Shown here piece by piece: positions 44,082 through 55,550 of a stretch of 64,000 nucleotides of DNA. Within the stretch, counting starts at the first letter, position 1, and every line of letters begins with the position of its first letter. Where the stretch lies: NCBI GenBank assembly GCA_029990175.1, contig JARKIP010000035.1, positions 42,856,001 to 42,920,000 on the forward strand. The letters run 5' to 3'. The notes beneath the pieces are model-generated. The model had not been told where the DNA came from. It ran no database searches and saw nothing but the letters and a program-made list of their open reading frames with translations. The position numbers were made by a program, and so were the translations under genes. Source of the DNA: Petunia secreta. Lineage: Eukaryota; Streptophyta; Magnoliopsida; Solanales; Solanaceae.

Positions 44082-44194
44082 CTTTGTAGTTGGTGCAGAA
44101 GAAAATCCTGCAGTGCTTGGTCTACGAATAATTTCTCTCTATGTAAGATGAAAGAAACAGTGCTAATATTAGATTTTGAAGAATAAAAGAACAA

Positions 44195-45205
44195 AGATAA
44201 TCCTTTTTTATAGGTGAGGTTTCATACATAAACTGATATACATTACATACATAAAATAAAGGAAATTGCACATGTGCACCTTTACACGTTTGCATCTAAC
44301 AAAAACTGCCTACTTCGTGCAGTTAAGCTAATTTTTTAATTAATTCAAAAAATTCTATTAGATGGTAATGAACAAAACTGATAAATGCACGTAAAATGTC
44401 AATATAACTGAAAATATACTTCATTTTTAATTGAAGAAGTATACCATTAGGGTATACTGCATAATGAAAAGATATACAGAACAAAAGTCCTATACTGCAG
44501 TATCTCTAAGGAAAAATTTGTCCAACCCACTTAGATATTTTAAAGAGACAAAGTGCTCAAATAGAATAATTTATTTTGCATAAATAATTTACTTTTGGCA
44601 AGCGCATTTTCTTTAATGAAGTTACTTTTTAAAATTTTTTTAAGCGAGTCAAAAAGTTCAAGGCATTCTATTCTTGTTATTAGACCAAAGTAAAATGTAG
44701 TAAGATGGTAAAATACCCAATCCGCTGCAAGTATTAAGTGTGGACTTAGCGCGTTTATCTATTTATGAAAGCTTTAGCCTATTTACCGCCCCTGCAATCG
44801 ACCAAAAAATACCACAGTGCAAAAAAAAAAAATGCACTTGTTCAAGCAGTAATAACAGCATTATACTAGAAAGGTATATAACAGAACCGTGGTTTCCTTT
44901 TACCATATACACAAATATATTGTAACACATTATATACAATTCCTGTATACCATATACTAGAAAGGTATACAATAGAACCATGGTTTTCTCTCAATACAAA
45001 AATATATTGTCACAACTAAAACTTGTATACCTTTGCGGTAAACCAAGTACTACAGAAGTATATACAAACAAATTATACAGAATCAACAGCACTACAATAA
45101 AGCAAAACTGGGAATATATTTTCACAAGTATAACTTTCTGGAATTCAGTATACTATGATGGTATACTGCTTTAATTAAGGTATACAGGCAAACGAATTAA
45201 CGAGT
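44195..45205. other. MULE interior without recognised gene
   Basis: AT-rich, with many GTATAC and TATACCAT motifs. 45005-45120 is a diverged repeat of 45215-45320 and 41415-41525 (GGTAAACCAAGTACTACAGA segment). Open frames 44740-44925 are not coding-like. Confidence 0.4.
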
Positions 45206-46103
45206 AAACGTACAGTTGCATATCTTTGTGGTAAACCAAATACTACAGAAGTATACACAAACCAATCATACAGAATCAAACACCACTTCAATAAAGCAAA
45301 AGTGAGAATACATTTTCTCCTATATACCTTTGTGGTATGCAGTATGCTCTGATGGTATACTGCTTTAATTAAGGCATACAGGCAAACGTATTAACGAATA
45401 AACGTACAGTGCATTCTATACGATAGAAAGGTATACAATGAAATACCCATATTGAACAAACTTACTACACGATAATGAAAAATTGATATTGAACACCATA
45501 CCATTTGATAGCCAACACAATAAATCCAGTATAGCAACAGGGTATACCACACACTACCAAGCTATACAACTAGCAGTTATGCACAAATTGTACCAATAGT
45601 AAAAGCATCAGCTATTTCAGACACACACTAAAATAAAGAAAGCAACATAATTTATTGGTATATCAAGACTCTATAGGGATATTTTTGCATGTCTTGCGGT
45701 TGTGCCCTTTCTGCCCATACTGTCCACAGTGATTTTTATTTCTAGTAGCAGGTTTTTCCCATGAAGATTTGAATCTGGTTTTTGTTGGCCTTCCTCGTTT
45801 GGATCTTCCCCTTGGCGGTAGAACTGTCTGTGCTAGCACTTCCTGGGGAATCTGCCATGTAGCTTCACCTGGGATAGGACAAACTTGTATCTCATATGTT
45901 TTACGAAAGTTCTTTGTTGTGTAGAACTCAGAGCAGTAATTATAAGCAGATACATGAATTCTATCCAGAACAGCCAACACATGTGAACATGGAATGCCCT
46001 CCATTTGAAACCTCCCACAAGTGAATGTTCTTTCAGGTATGGATACGACATGTTTCTCTCCAGCACCAATTACTTCGTGCTTGAAATCTCTTGAAGGGAT
46101 TAC

Positions 46104-46185
46104 CTGAATTTCAAGAACTTAAATTAGTGGCTGCACATAGATTTATAAATATATGATAAACTGAAAGAACAATAGTGTATCTTAC
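46104..46185 (-). other. Transposase intron, 82 nt
   Basis: Minus strand: donor ACA/GTAAGA at 46185, acceptor AATTCAG at 46104. Phase 0; joins SESMT to VIPSRDF. Confidence 0.7.
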
Positions 46186-46796
46186 TGTCATGCTTTCTGA
46201 CGCGATAGTGCTGGTTGTCAATAAGTCTTCATACTTTTCAGTCAACTGTCTAAATGTGCCCATTGCTTCTTCACCATTATTATTGTTCCATTCCTGTACG
46301 ATATGCATCATAGAGTCTAGAAAGTGAACAACTGGGAGACCTTTTGAATGTCTTGCTTTTGAATTGACCGACTCAGTAATATTTGAAGTCATGTTGAAGG
46401 TTCCATTTGTGTTGCAATATGCGCGGGACCATTTCTGGTATCCAACAACTGCCAAATATTGTTTTACTCTGTAATCAACTCCTCCTATATTGTCTATTTG
46501 CTTGGTGAACTCGGGAATAGTGTATGCTCTCGCTACTGCAAAGTATACTTTTGAAATTTGCTTTGTATTCTTCTTGAATTTGGACTTTATGTTATTCCAC
46601 AAATGGAACATGCAAAAGCAATGCGGAAGCGAAGGATAAACTATAGGCACTGCCCTTGTTATGCTATCATGCCCATCTGATACTATACACATCCCCTCTC
46701 AATCCCCGAAAGCTTCTCTGAAACATGAAAAAAACTATTCCCATGAAGCATCATTTTCTGAATCGACCACTACATATGCAAGTGGTAGAATATGTC

Positions 46797-46938
46797 CTAT
46801 ACAAAGAATTTTATATGTTTAGGAAGAAATCAGTTTGTTATTTACATATGGTGTGCAGCAAATGGTTTACCCTTCTTATTGCTCTATCGATAATAATACA
46901 TTATAAATCAATAAACATTAGTAATCAATAATACTAAC
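46797..46938 (-). other. Transposase intron, 142 nt
   Basis: Minus strand: donor GCAGTAG/GTTAGT at 46938, acceptor TTTGTATAG at 46797. Phase 1; joins CTQDAVG to HILPLAYVVVDSEN in frame, as expected for the family. Confidence 0.72.
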
Positions 46939-47559
46939 CTACTGCATCTTGTGTGCAAGCAATTATATATGTGCCATTGTATGCTGAATTTAGATGGCTT
47001 CCATCAACCACTACTGTCGGCCTGCAATATATCCACCCTTTAATCGATGCATTAAGTGCAACAAATGCGTACAGGAAACGTCCTTCTGCTGTGGGTTGTA
47101 GTTTTACCACCGACCCTGGGTTTGTATGCTGCAACATATATAGATAGCTTGGTAATTTCTGATATGCTTCCCTTGGCTTTGCTCTTAATATTTCTAACGC
47201 CTTTTCTTTCGACCTCCAAGCTTTCATGTAATTCATCTTCACACTAAAATCTTTCTTCATATCTCTCTTTATATCTGCTGGTGTGTATACCATTTTAGGA
47301 TCAGTTAACTTGTCTTTTATCAACCCACCAACTATAATAGAGGTAGCTTGTCTCTGTTCGCCAAATCTTTTGTCAATTGCACAATTGTGCTCATCATACA
47401 AACTTGTTGCTCTGAAATATTTTGTTTGTCCAATGCTGTAAGCCTTAAGATTCCAATGGCACTGGTCATCAACATAAACAGGGCAATACCTGATTTCAAA
47501 ATAAGATTTCAATGTTATTTCAGCTATGCCAAAGCTGCAATAAATTAATCACTATATAT

Positions 47560-48318
47560 GCCCCTACAACATAGTGAATTCAGAAGTATACAACTGTGCT
47601 ATATTTCCTAAATTAGTCTAGAGCATACGAAAATATGCATTATATACCACAACAGTATACTGAATTTATGTATTTTAAAGCAGCAGTGAAATAAGTACTG
47701 TATACGCCATAGAGTATACTGAAAACAGGTGTCGAATAATCACTGTATACACCCTAGAGTATACTGAATACAACAATATACCTCTATGGTATACACTGCT
47801 CGAATAGGTTGGAATGTACCAAAACGGTGCCACACCCCCTACAGTATTTTTCATTCAGCGGTATACCCCTATGGTATACTGTTAAAATTTAAGTTTATAT
47901 ATACAAATGCAGTGGTCAAATAAGCACTGTATACACCCTAAAGTATACCGATTACAGTAGTATATCCCTATAGTATACACTGCTCAAATAGGTTGGAGTG
48001 TACGAAAAAAGCGCCACAAATGCACTGTATACCCTCTACAGTATACTGCATTCAGCAGTATACCCCTATGGTATACTGTTAAAATTTAGGTTGATCTATA
48101 CAATAGTAGTGGTCAAATAAGCACTGTATATCCCCTAGAGTATGCTGATTACAGCAGTATACCTCTATGGTATACACTGCTCAAATTAGTTATTTAGATG
48201 TAAATCCTACAACAAAAACAGACGATTTACTTACCTTTTTTAACACGATTTATCAACTATAAATTGAAATTCTTATGAATTGCATAATGCTTTACAACTG
48301 TGCTCAAAATCTCCTTTT
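47560..48318 (-). repeat. Transposase intron filled with GTATAC-rich repeats
   Basis: Between the N-terminal exon and the DDE exon. 47735-48190 contains about two and a half copies of a roughly 195-bp unit (CACTGTATACACCCTAAAG at 47926; similar starts at 47736 and 48122), each holding six or so GTATAC palindromes in paired, mirror-like order. Unusual content for an intron. Confidence 0.65.
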
Positions 48319-49074
48319 CTACGAAACTTGTACTATTGCAATCGTCTGATGAAAAGGATTGTCAATTATTGCGTCTTTACTAATAACAGTGCTTATTACT
48401 GTCGCATTCTCACAAAACTGTATACTGTCAGCAACTTCTTCAGTATATTGTTGCAGTGGTATACTTGTTGATGCAATAGCAACATTAGTAGTTGAACTAG
48501 TCGCAATCAAATCGTTAACATCGAACGAGATGCAGAGAGGATAATCAGTTATATCCGATTTCTTTTTCTTCAGTCCAAAATATACAGCAACTCCCATATC
48601 ATTGTATACTGTGATAGGCGGAATACCTTGCTTCACGGAATATTTGATATCAAGGAATCCGTTAGCTAGGAGAGGAGTTTGTCGGATTGTGTTATGAAAT
48701 TCCAAAAAATTAGATGACGATCTGATCGATAATGCTTCAATTTGAAAATTTTGATATATGTGATTTTCAGTCCAATATCCCCTATGTTGAACTAAAATGT
48801 AGCAATATTCATCATCTATTGGTAAATGATATGCTGTATAATACAAAATTTACTTAAATTTTTAGAAAAACATGATCAGATGAAAAAATTTGTAATCATG
48901 AAAAAATTGCGGCAATTTGAGTAGTTGATTTGAAAAAATCGTGTGAAAAGCGGAGAAAAATTTGAAAAAGAGAACCTGTGAAACAGAGTAAAAATCGCGG
49001 GTAACAGGGAAGAGAGAGACTATGTTTTATGGAATGGGCATAGGATGTAAACAAAGTACTGGGCAAAAATGTAA

Positions 49075-49130
49075 TGGGTAATGTGATGTAAATAATTAGG
49101 GTTTCTTGGGTATTTTTGTAAATACCTCTT
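49075..49130. repeat. Right terminus of the MULE
   Basis: Read on the minus strand, AGAGGTATTTACAAAAATACC followed by CAAGAAACCCTAA. The same sequence with few changes starts the small element at 50223, so it marks the element end. The opposite terminal repeat was not located with confidence. Confidence 0.5.
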
Positions 49131-49783
49131 CATAATGTTGGGGCCTAAAACAATGGCCTTACTGACCTTATGGTCGGCCCGTGGTTATACGAACTGGCCT
49201 GATTCGTAGACAAATGAGTAGAAGTAAACAAAAAATAGAAAAAATGAAATTAAGTTATTTTTGTCTTTTAGGTGCTTTATTGTGCAAAATTAATCTCCAT
49301 TTAAGTTATCTCACTTTTCATATTAGACTCAATATCAAATTGTATACTGAAATTGTAATATAAAGTTACACATTCAATGCTAATACCAAAAACAAAATGT
49401 CAACCAACGCAAAATGGATGATAAATTGATTCCTCTTTTGAGAACTCGCAACCTCGACAATCTGTTAACTAATCAGTATTAGTATTTTATTAAGGGCGTA
49501 GATATATTAATTTATAAATCATGCTATAGATATTGTTTGAAACAAGGTTAAAACAGCAAAATACTTTTTCCCCAGGGAGTTTCCCTAAGCGTTTGAAGTG
49601 TTGCCTTCTTTATTTTCTCCTTTTTAATTTCTTTAAGCAATTGAATTTGGTTTTTAGCTTCAACGAATAATATCAGAAAACTTGGGTACGTATTTAGATT
49701 TGGTTTCAATGAATTAGTTCTGACAGACTGATATACCGACATTTGGATTATTTTTTTCAAAGAATATAAATTATAAAATACTA
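49131..49783. other. Flanking AT-rich sequence
   Basis: No gene, repeat or RNA recognised. Minus-strand frame 49548-49760 has no coding character. Confidence 0.4.
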
Positions 49784-50029
49784 CTGTCTCATCCCAATTT
49801 ATATGACAATTTTCGCTTTTCGATAGTTAAATAAAAAAAATTTGACTGTAAAATTTTCATATGCCTTTTAAATATTTTGAATATTGTGACTTATAGTACT
49901 TTTTATATATATAAATATGTAAATTATTTTTTAAAAACTCAAAAATTATATGTTCGAATTCACGGTCAAAATATAGCAGTTTAACTCTTGAAATCCGAAC
50001 CATATCATATAAATTGGGACGGAGGAAAG
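49784..50029. mobile_element. Stowaway-type MITE (Tc1/mariner group)
   Basis: The ends are CTGTCTCATCCCAATTTATA and, reversed, CTTTCCTCCGTCCCAATTTA, matching the Stowaway consensus with the conserved CCCAATTTATATGA core. It is flanked by TA on both sides (49782-49783 and 50030-50031). 246 bp, no ORF. Confidence 0.82.
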
Positions 50030-50222
50030 TATAAACTAAGTGGAGAAGGAAAAATGGAACAACGGAGCTATCCACCACAAGGTCCAAAGAGTCACTAAGA
50101 AAAAGAAATATTTTTTACTTAATTCTTTTGAATGGGAAACAAAATTGAGGTCAGTAGGTTTTTAGTTTTAGTAAGTGGACTTGAATAGAAAAAAGTAAAG
50201 GCCCTTTTTGTATATTTTTTTG

Positions 50223-50602
50223 AGACACTTACAAAAATACCCACAAAACCTAAAATAATTACAGCTATTACCCACTACTTTCAAATATTACCGGACCTAC
50301 CCACTAAATTATTTACCCACTCTATCCACCCAGACTTGTATACCATAGTTTATACAATATACCATAAAGGTATATACCTATAAGGCATAACAAAGGTATA
50401 CAGTAATGAATGTCCATCCAGACTTGTATACCATAATTTATGCAGTATACTTTAAAGGTATACACCTATAAGGCATAACAAATATATACAATAATAAATG
50501 GGTATGTTTGGTAAATACTTTTAGTTTTATGGGTAGTATAATTTGTAATGGGTATGACTTGTAAATACTTTAAATTTTATGGGTATAGAGTGTAAAAATC
50601 TC
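50223..50602. mobile_element. MULE-derived MITE
   Basis: Starts AGACACTTACAAAAATACCC and ends GGGTATAGAGTGTAAAAATCTC, imperfectly inverted. The left 55 bases align with the minus-strand MULE terminus at 49130, and the inside holds the same GTATACCATAGTTTATAC motifs. Flanks share a TATTTTTTT stretch that could be a 9-bp target duplication. Probably a deletion derivative mobilised by the MULE transposase. Confidence 0.6.
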
Positions 50603-50761
50603 TATTTTTTTTTTGTTAAGCTGAATAATCATATTAGTACTAAACTGTGGTTATATTAGTACAAAATGCTCATATAGTTTTTGAGGAGACGAGATCACAC
50701 AAGAGGGTGTCGTAGTAGGCATCATTTTCTTTCTGAACAAAACGACTTCCTATAGAACCAG
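50603..50761. other. Short flank with left TSD of the Tat element
   Basis: Unremarkable AT-rich sequence. ACCAG at 50757-50761 is the target-site duplication repeated at 62115-62119. Confidence 0.7.
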
Positions 50762-51440
50762 TGTTTAACCTAGATCCGATTTTAGGCTAATTAACAATTA
50801 AATTTATATTTGCGGAGTCACGATCAATAGTTGAGATTAAGAGTTTGAACGACGAACCAAAATGATAACAATACGAGAACGAGATATAAGTATTAACTAA
50901 TTAAGATAAAGCAGAAATAAGGAGAGGTAACCGTAACGTATCGCTTATCTTCGGGGAGAGCTATTCGATATCAGTCGCACTTAGAGACTCGAAGAACTAA
51001 AATAATAGGCGAATATGAGCAAAAGGAATATCTGAGCAAGAGTGAGAGAGTATTCTTATTGATATTGTATACAGGAAGTAAAGTTGTGTGACAATCGTTT
51101 AGGGCAAATGCTATTTATAAGTCTGATAGGCACCCGTTGGGATTCGTAACCGCTGGGCATGGATCCGTTTGGATGAGTAACTGCTGGGCACGTATCCGTT
51201 GGAGACATAACCGCTGGGTGGTAATGATTGCCTTAATGACCATTAATTGAATGATCGTGAATGATCATGTTAATAACTGCTCAGTTAGACCGTGTTGACT
51301 GTTGAAGTGTTTCATAACTCCTTTAGATCTGCTCGTGATAAATGTCTGTCCTTTGGATGTCTGTCCGTTGAAACATCTGCTCGTGCCACGTGGTAGACAC
51401 ATGTCACCTTTTCAAGTCCAGTCAGCTTTTATCAAATATA
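50762..51440 (-). repeat. 3' LTR of the Tat element
   Basis: Aligns with 61430-62114. Plus-strand start TGTTTAACCTAG. At its other end the expected CA/TG terminus is mutated (AATATA against AATACA). Contains the TATTTATA motif at 51112-51119 (TATAAATA on the minus strand). Confidence 0.9.
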
Positions 51441-51455
51441 GATAGTCCCCGTACA
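51441..51455 (-). other. Polypurine tract of the Tat element
   Basis: On the minus strand TGTACGGGGACTATC stands directly before the 3' LTR. It is purine-rich (GGGGA) though short. Confidence 0.5.
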
Positions 51456-51875
51456 TCTCGAGCAGAGTATCTGTTCGAGGAGTGGATAGGACTTTTGGCG
51501 GGACTTTCTGCTTTTTGTCTTCGTGTGACGAGGCTTGGTGACGTACGAACCTTATCAGCTACGTGACAAGCCCTTATGATGTGCGCATTTAATGCGCCGT
51601 ATAAAAAAGTAACTGCAGCTGGCACGCCTACGTAATTGCAGTCCATTCTGAAGTGACTACTGCGTGTTCCAAGAGTAAAAGTAATGATTTTAACTGCTTC
51701 AGTCACGTACACACGTCGTCTGTTGATCGCGAGGTGACCGCTGCTCTTCAGAATAATGATGACACTGTAAAATTTGTCGAACCCTATTTTTTATTTTGAC
51801 GGCCAGATCTGATCTTACTCCCTCGGATGACCTCCACATGTCTCGAAGGAAGTTGAGGGGCTGAATTTCCTCTCC

Positions 51876-51884
51876 TATAAATAG
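51876..51884 (+). promoter_or_regulatory. TATA box of the antisense gene
   Basis: CTCCTATAAATAGGGG is a near-ideal plant TATA box. It lies 124 bp before the ATG at 52000, and transcription would start about 30 bp further on. It is outside the LTR and on the strand opposite to gag-pol, so the extra gene appears to have its own promoter. Confidence 0.65.
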
Positions 51885-52688
51885 GGGTTTGCTTGATGAG
51901 AAACCTTTTACTTGCCTTTATTTCTTCTCCGCTGTTCTTTGAAAATCTTTGAACTAGCTTTTGAATTCTTCTTGATAACTTCATAATCTTTCTGAAATCA
52001 TGACTTCAAGATCTAGAAAAAATCAAGGTGCAGATATTGCTGGTAGTTCCTCAGCGGCCACTCCTACGCTCCGGGCTACTCAGGCTACTGCTGCAGAAAT
52101 TATCCCCAAGAAATGGGGTGAATTAGAGGCGGACTGTAACATTAAGTCCTTTAATAATAATCAAGGAGATACGCGCAACTGGCCGGTGTATAGGTTTCGG
52201 TCTGGGATCACGAAGGAGTTGATCCCAGGAGTGAGGATGGATTGTCACTGGGGTGATGAGGTTCCCCTTTTACCGGTCCGAGGAGGAGAATATTACTTCC
52301 CATAGGGCTGGGTGGACAGCCATGTGCACCTACCCTTTTATAGTGGGATGTATTTTACCCCTGCATCCTGTGCTCGAGAGGCTCTGTAGGGAGTATCTGC
52401 TCTGCCCGGGGCAATTGTGCCCCAGTATATACAGAATAGTTACACTTTTAGATTGGTTTGCAACGGAAACCGATCAATCTTTTTGATACGAACATTTTAT
52501 TTCTTTGTACAGTATACAAATTTTTAAAGACGGCTATGTGAATGCCAGGATACGCGGAAGCAAGGGCTTGGTGCGCAGTTCTGAGGATACAGGTGACCGA
52601 GGCTGGGTGCACCGGCATCTGTTCGTGCGCTCCTCGGCCTTGACTTTTGGCGACAAGGCTTATCTTCCTGAAGTTTGGAACAAGAAGC

Positions 52689-52763
52689 GTAAGTCCCCGA
52701 GTATTTTTGAAATTTTCCGTGTTCTTCTTTCCTCTTCTAACTCTGTTCAACTTCGTTTTGTAG
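52689..52763 (+). other. Intron of the antisense gene, 75 nt
   Basis: Donor AAGC/GTAAGT, acceptor CTTCGTTTTGTAG. Phase 1; frame preserved. Confidence 0.75.
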
Positions 52764-52903
52764 TGGCCAAGCAACCCTACGACAAGCTCATATCTGTTGA
52801 AGAGCTGACGACGTTGGTTGAGGCACTTTGAAGGAGTTCGCTCCTGAGAGGAGAGAGTGGGCGCATTTTGCTGCTCATAAGAGTTTGACTGTGAAAAACC
52901 ATG

Positions 52904-52980
52904 GTGAGAATATTTCTGCTTTCATGATTATCCTTCTCCTTTGAAACTTCTCCGTGTCTGACCGTTATTCCTTTTTGCAG
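52904..52980 (+). other. Intron of the antisense gene, 77 nt
   Basis: Donor CCATG/GTGAGA, acceptor TTCCTTTTTGCAG. Phase 1; joins KSLTVKNH to GLGTQGD. Confidence 0.75.
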
Positions 52981-54002
52981 GTTTGGGTACTCAAGGAGAT
53001 TCCTTTTCTGCTCCCCCCCAAGACGGGCCTTCCGAGCCTGTCGCTGACCCAGATGCTGAGGCCGCGGCTATACTAGCTTCGGTGGAGGCACTGTGCAGCA
53101 GGGAGGGGGGCGAGGAACTCTTGTTTGGTGTTCTGGGCTCCCTAAAAAGAAAAAAGAAGAGCCAAGATGAAGGCGGAGCACGGAAGAAGTTTGCTCGTAA
53201 GACTTCCGTGGCTGCCGGGCAAGCCTCATCTGCTGGGGGTGAGCCTTCGTCTAGGGCCAGTGTACCGGGGCCCGTAGAAGAGAATGTCCAGACTGCTGCT
53301 GAAGTCCCCGAGTCTGCACGGGGAGAGGGTTTAGCCAAGGAGGTTATCTATCTTTCGGACACTGAGGCCGAAGTTGATGTTCCCCTTAGGCGAAGACCTC
53401 ATCGCCGAAGTGACAGAAGGAGGGTCGAGGAGGAGGCTGTCCGTACTCCGGAGAGGAGTCCCCGAGTTTATGACGGGGTGAAGGCAGCTCCTTCTCGTGT
53501 AGACAAGGGGAAGGGAAAGGTGGGTGAAGAAGAAGAAGAAAAAGAAGAAGTGAAGGAAGAAGTTAGGGAAGAAGTTCCCCACGAGAGTAGCCGGGGTCCT
53601 CGTGTCTTTCGTTTCGAGGACCTGGAGAATGTGGCTACTGAGGGGGCGACGCCTGTTGGTCTTCGCGAGTGCGAGACGATAAATCCTGGAGTGGAGGGTG
53701 ATTCTAACCTTTCATCGGCAAGATTCATCTGGCGGTCAGTCATCGGTGGCCGGACAGAATTGAAGGATATCAGGGGTGTCCGTTACAAGTTTGGGCCAAA
53801 TTATCCTTCTGAACAGGCTTGGGAACCCAAGTACTGTGTGAGGAAGCGTACCTTGAAACTTGCCCCTGATGTTAACTTCATAACCGGACCGGGTGGTTTG
53901 GCTAAGGCGGTCTCCTCGCTCATCGGTCCCCGTGAAAAATGGGTGCTGAGGGAGCTAAGCGATGAGGAATTGGCCTTTCAAATTGCTGCCGATTCTGCCT
54001 GG

Positions 54003-54077
54003 GTAAGTATTTACCGCTTCGTGTTGGGAATAACTTTAACCTTGGATTTCTAACCTTGACTTATTTTGCTTTTTCAG
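54003..54077 (+). other. Intron of the antisense gene, 75 nt
   Basis: Donor CCTGG/GTAAGT, acceptor TTTGCTTTTTCAG. Phase 0; joins AADSAW to SSMLAAELM, just before the coiled coil. Confidence 0.8.
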
Positions 54078-54830
54078 TCGAGTATGCTGGCTGCCGAGCT
54101 CATGTTTTGCTCCAGGATTAACAACGTCGATCAAGTACTCGATGTAAAGAAAGAGTTGCTGGATGCTCTGAAGGAGAACAAGATCTTGATGGAGCAGTGT
54201 GGTCTCCTAGGTGGTGAGGTTAATCGGTTGACTGATGTCAATAATGAACGTGTCAAGCAGATTAACGTACTCACCAGGGAGAAGGACCTTCTTCTCAAAG
54301 AGAGAGAACGGTTCGCACGCTCTACTCAGGGTCTAGAGAGATTACTCGAAGAATGTACAACTTATTTGAACAGTGCTATTGATGATTGTGCATCCCTTGA
54401 GATGGATCTGCAAAGGGCCAATGAAGGATCTACTAAGGCCAGAGCTGAGCTCCAGGCTGCCAAGGACCAGGTCGCTCAATTGATGAGTGCTCAAGCCGCA
54501 CTAACCAAAGACTTGGCAAACCTGCGCGATTAGTCTGAGATTAAGGCCAAGCTGGCTGCGCTTGAGGCTAAGCGTACATTGCTCGCGCAGATTCAAGCTA
54601 AATAAGTTAATGTTGAGGAGATACTGCAGACGACAAAGAACGCTGTTCGTAGAATAAGACAAGCACTAAATCTCTCTCCTGAGGAGTCTGAAGGCGAAGA
54701 TGAAGATGAGGACGAAGATGACGGCGAGAATTCAGGGGACGATGGCGGGACGATTGCAGAACTGATGGAGCTGGTGCGTCGAGTTCTGGTTCGTAGCCCT
54801 AAATGTTGTTGCCCTTTCCCAATCTTTGAT

Positions 54831-55550
54831 TGATATGTTTTTTTTATTTTCTGGCGAGAGCCAGATTTGTTTGTTTGTGGACAAAAGTCTGGTAAAGACT
54901 TTCTGGTCTCTTGTATGGCCGGTTTCATTTGGCCTTTGATCACTCCGTAAACTTCTGTCAGCCGTTTTCGGCATCTTATCGTTTTACAAGATAATGTACA
55001 TATGCTTTTAGATCCATTTAATGAATATATTTAGCCTGAACTTTTGATCTTTTGTTTGCATGTGTTGTGGCTTTCGTGCCTTATGATTGGGAATTTTCTG
55101 AAGTTTGAACTTTATTAAGTTCTGGTCTCCAAAAGTTTGCCCGAATATTTTTAACTTAGCCTTTCGTTAGGAAGAGGTCGTAAGTTGTAAGTAATCTGAC
55201 CGAATCGTGGTCGTTAGATTTTTGGCCGAGTCATTGCTCTGTGCGTATAACCTTGCTTATCGTTTTGATAGTCGAAAGTTGTTGAACGGCTTTGTAGATT
55301 GGCTCTGGCCGAGTCGCTGGCCTTGTGAACGACTTCTCTTATTTTCGTGGAAGTCTTGTCATGTAAGAGTTTTTGAAAAACTTTTAAAAGTTTGCCTTTT
55401 GGTAAGGTCTTTTGCCTTTATGAAGGTCTTACCCGGCTTACAGGGGCCTGTCACCACCCCCCATGTTTTTATGTTGGAGCACGTAAAGTGATAACATGAA
55501 AAGAGTTGCGGTGAGTTGCATATAGAACACATATAACCAAACGAGGAGTG
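54831..55550. other. Convergence gap between antisense gene and pol
   Basis: Non-coding, T-rich on the plus strand, with several GGCCGAGTC / GTCGTAAGTTG-like short repeats (55140-55330). Polyadenylation-like AATGAATATA at 55020. The plus-strand extra gene and minus-strand pol both end facing this gap. Confidence 0.45.

Larger units (their letters stand above)
42717..44194. repeat. Tandem duplication, period 739 bp
   Basis: 42717-43455 and 43456-44194 align end to end with a few per cent difference and short indels. Both start CAAAGATATCAAATAG, and each copy contains the same antisense exon (43178-43345 and 43916-44081). Confidence 0.88.
45663..48846 (-). pseudogene. MuDR-type MULE transposase gene, multi-exon, with two stops
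   Basis: Exons on the minus strand: N-terminal 48846-48319; DNA-binding/DDE start from about 47545 to 46939; DDE middle 46796-46186; SWIM-containing end 46103-45663. Landmarks: a FEIRYCPVYVDDQCHWNLKA zinc-binding-like start; TVVVDGSHLNSAY (first Asp), GMCIVSDGHDSI (second Asp), HCFCMFHLWNNIK, NITESVNSKARHSKGLPVV; then the SWIM finger TCGRFQMEGIPCSH and an RGRPTKTR basic motif with a CGQYGQKGHNRKTC knuckle. Stops: TAG at 46735-46737 (Trp expected) and TGA at 46699-46701 (Arg expected). Otherwise the frame survives, so loss is recent. It would cut and move MULE ends in the nucleus. Confidence 0.85.
52000..54830 (+). pseudogene. Antisense extra gene (Transposase_28/PF04195-like plus coiled coil), spliced
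   Basis: The ATG at 52000 starts a Ser/Thr/Ala-rich N-terminus, then KKWGELEAD. After a frameshift near 52280 comes AGWTAMCTYPFIVGCILPLH and LCPGQLCPSIYRIV, the pattern of the putative gypsy-type transposon domain PF04195. Four introns are proposed: one ending at 52512 (donor uncertain), then 52689-52763, 52904-52980 and 54003-54077; the last three keep frame. Exon 4 (52981-54002) is acidic/basic mixed with KRKKKSQ and EEEKEEVKEEVREE runs, then a conserved FGPNYPSEQAWEPKYCVR. Exon 5 is a long coiled coil and ends in an acidic tail DEDEDEDDGE. Lesions: frameshift near 52829, TAG near 54531, TAA at about 54603. Function unknown. Confidence 0.72.

Noticed and set aside
46718..46940. Larger transposase intron ending at the TTTCAG near 46718
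   Set aside because: The acceptor at 46797 instead retains a conserved HILPLAYVVVDSEN segment in frame, so the downstream TTTCAG is coding sequence.
52991..53743. Minus-strand open frames inside the antisense gene (115, 83 and 91 codons)
   Set aside because: Low-complexity Ser/Phe-rich mirror images of the Glu/Lys-rich plus-strand exon; no own features.
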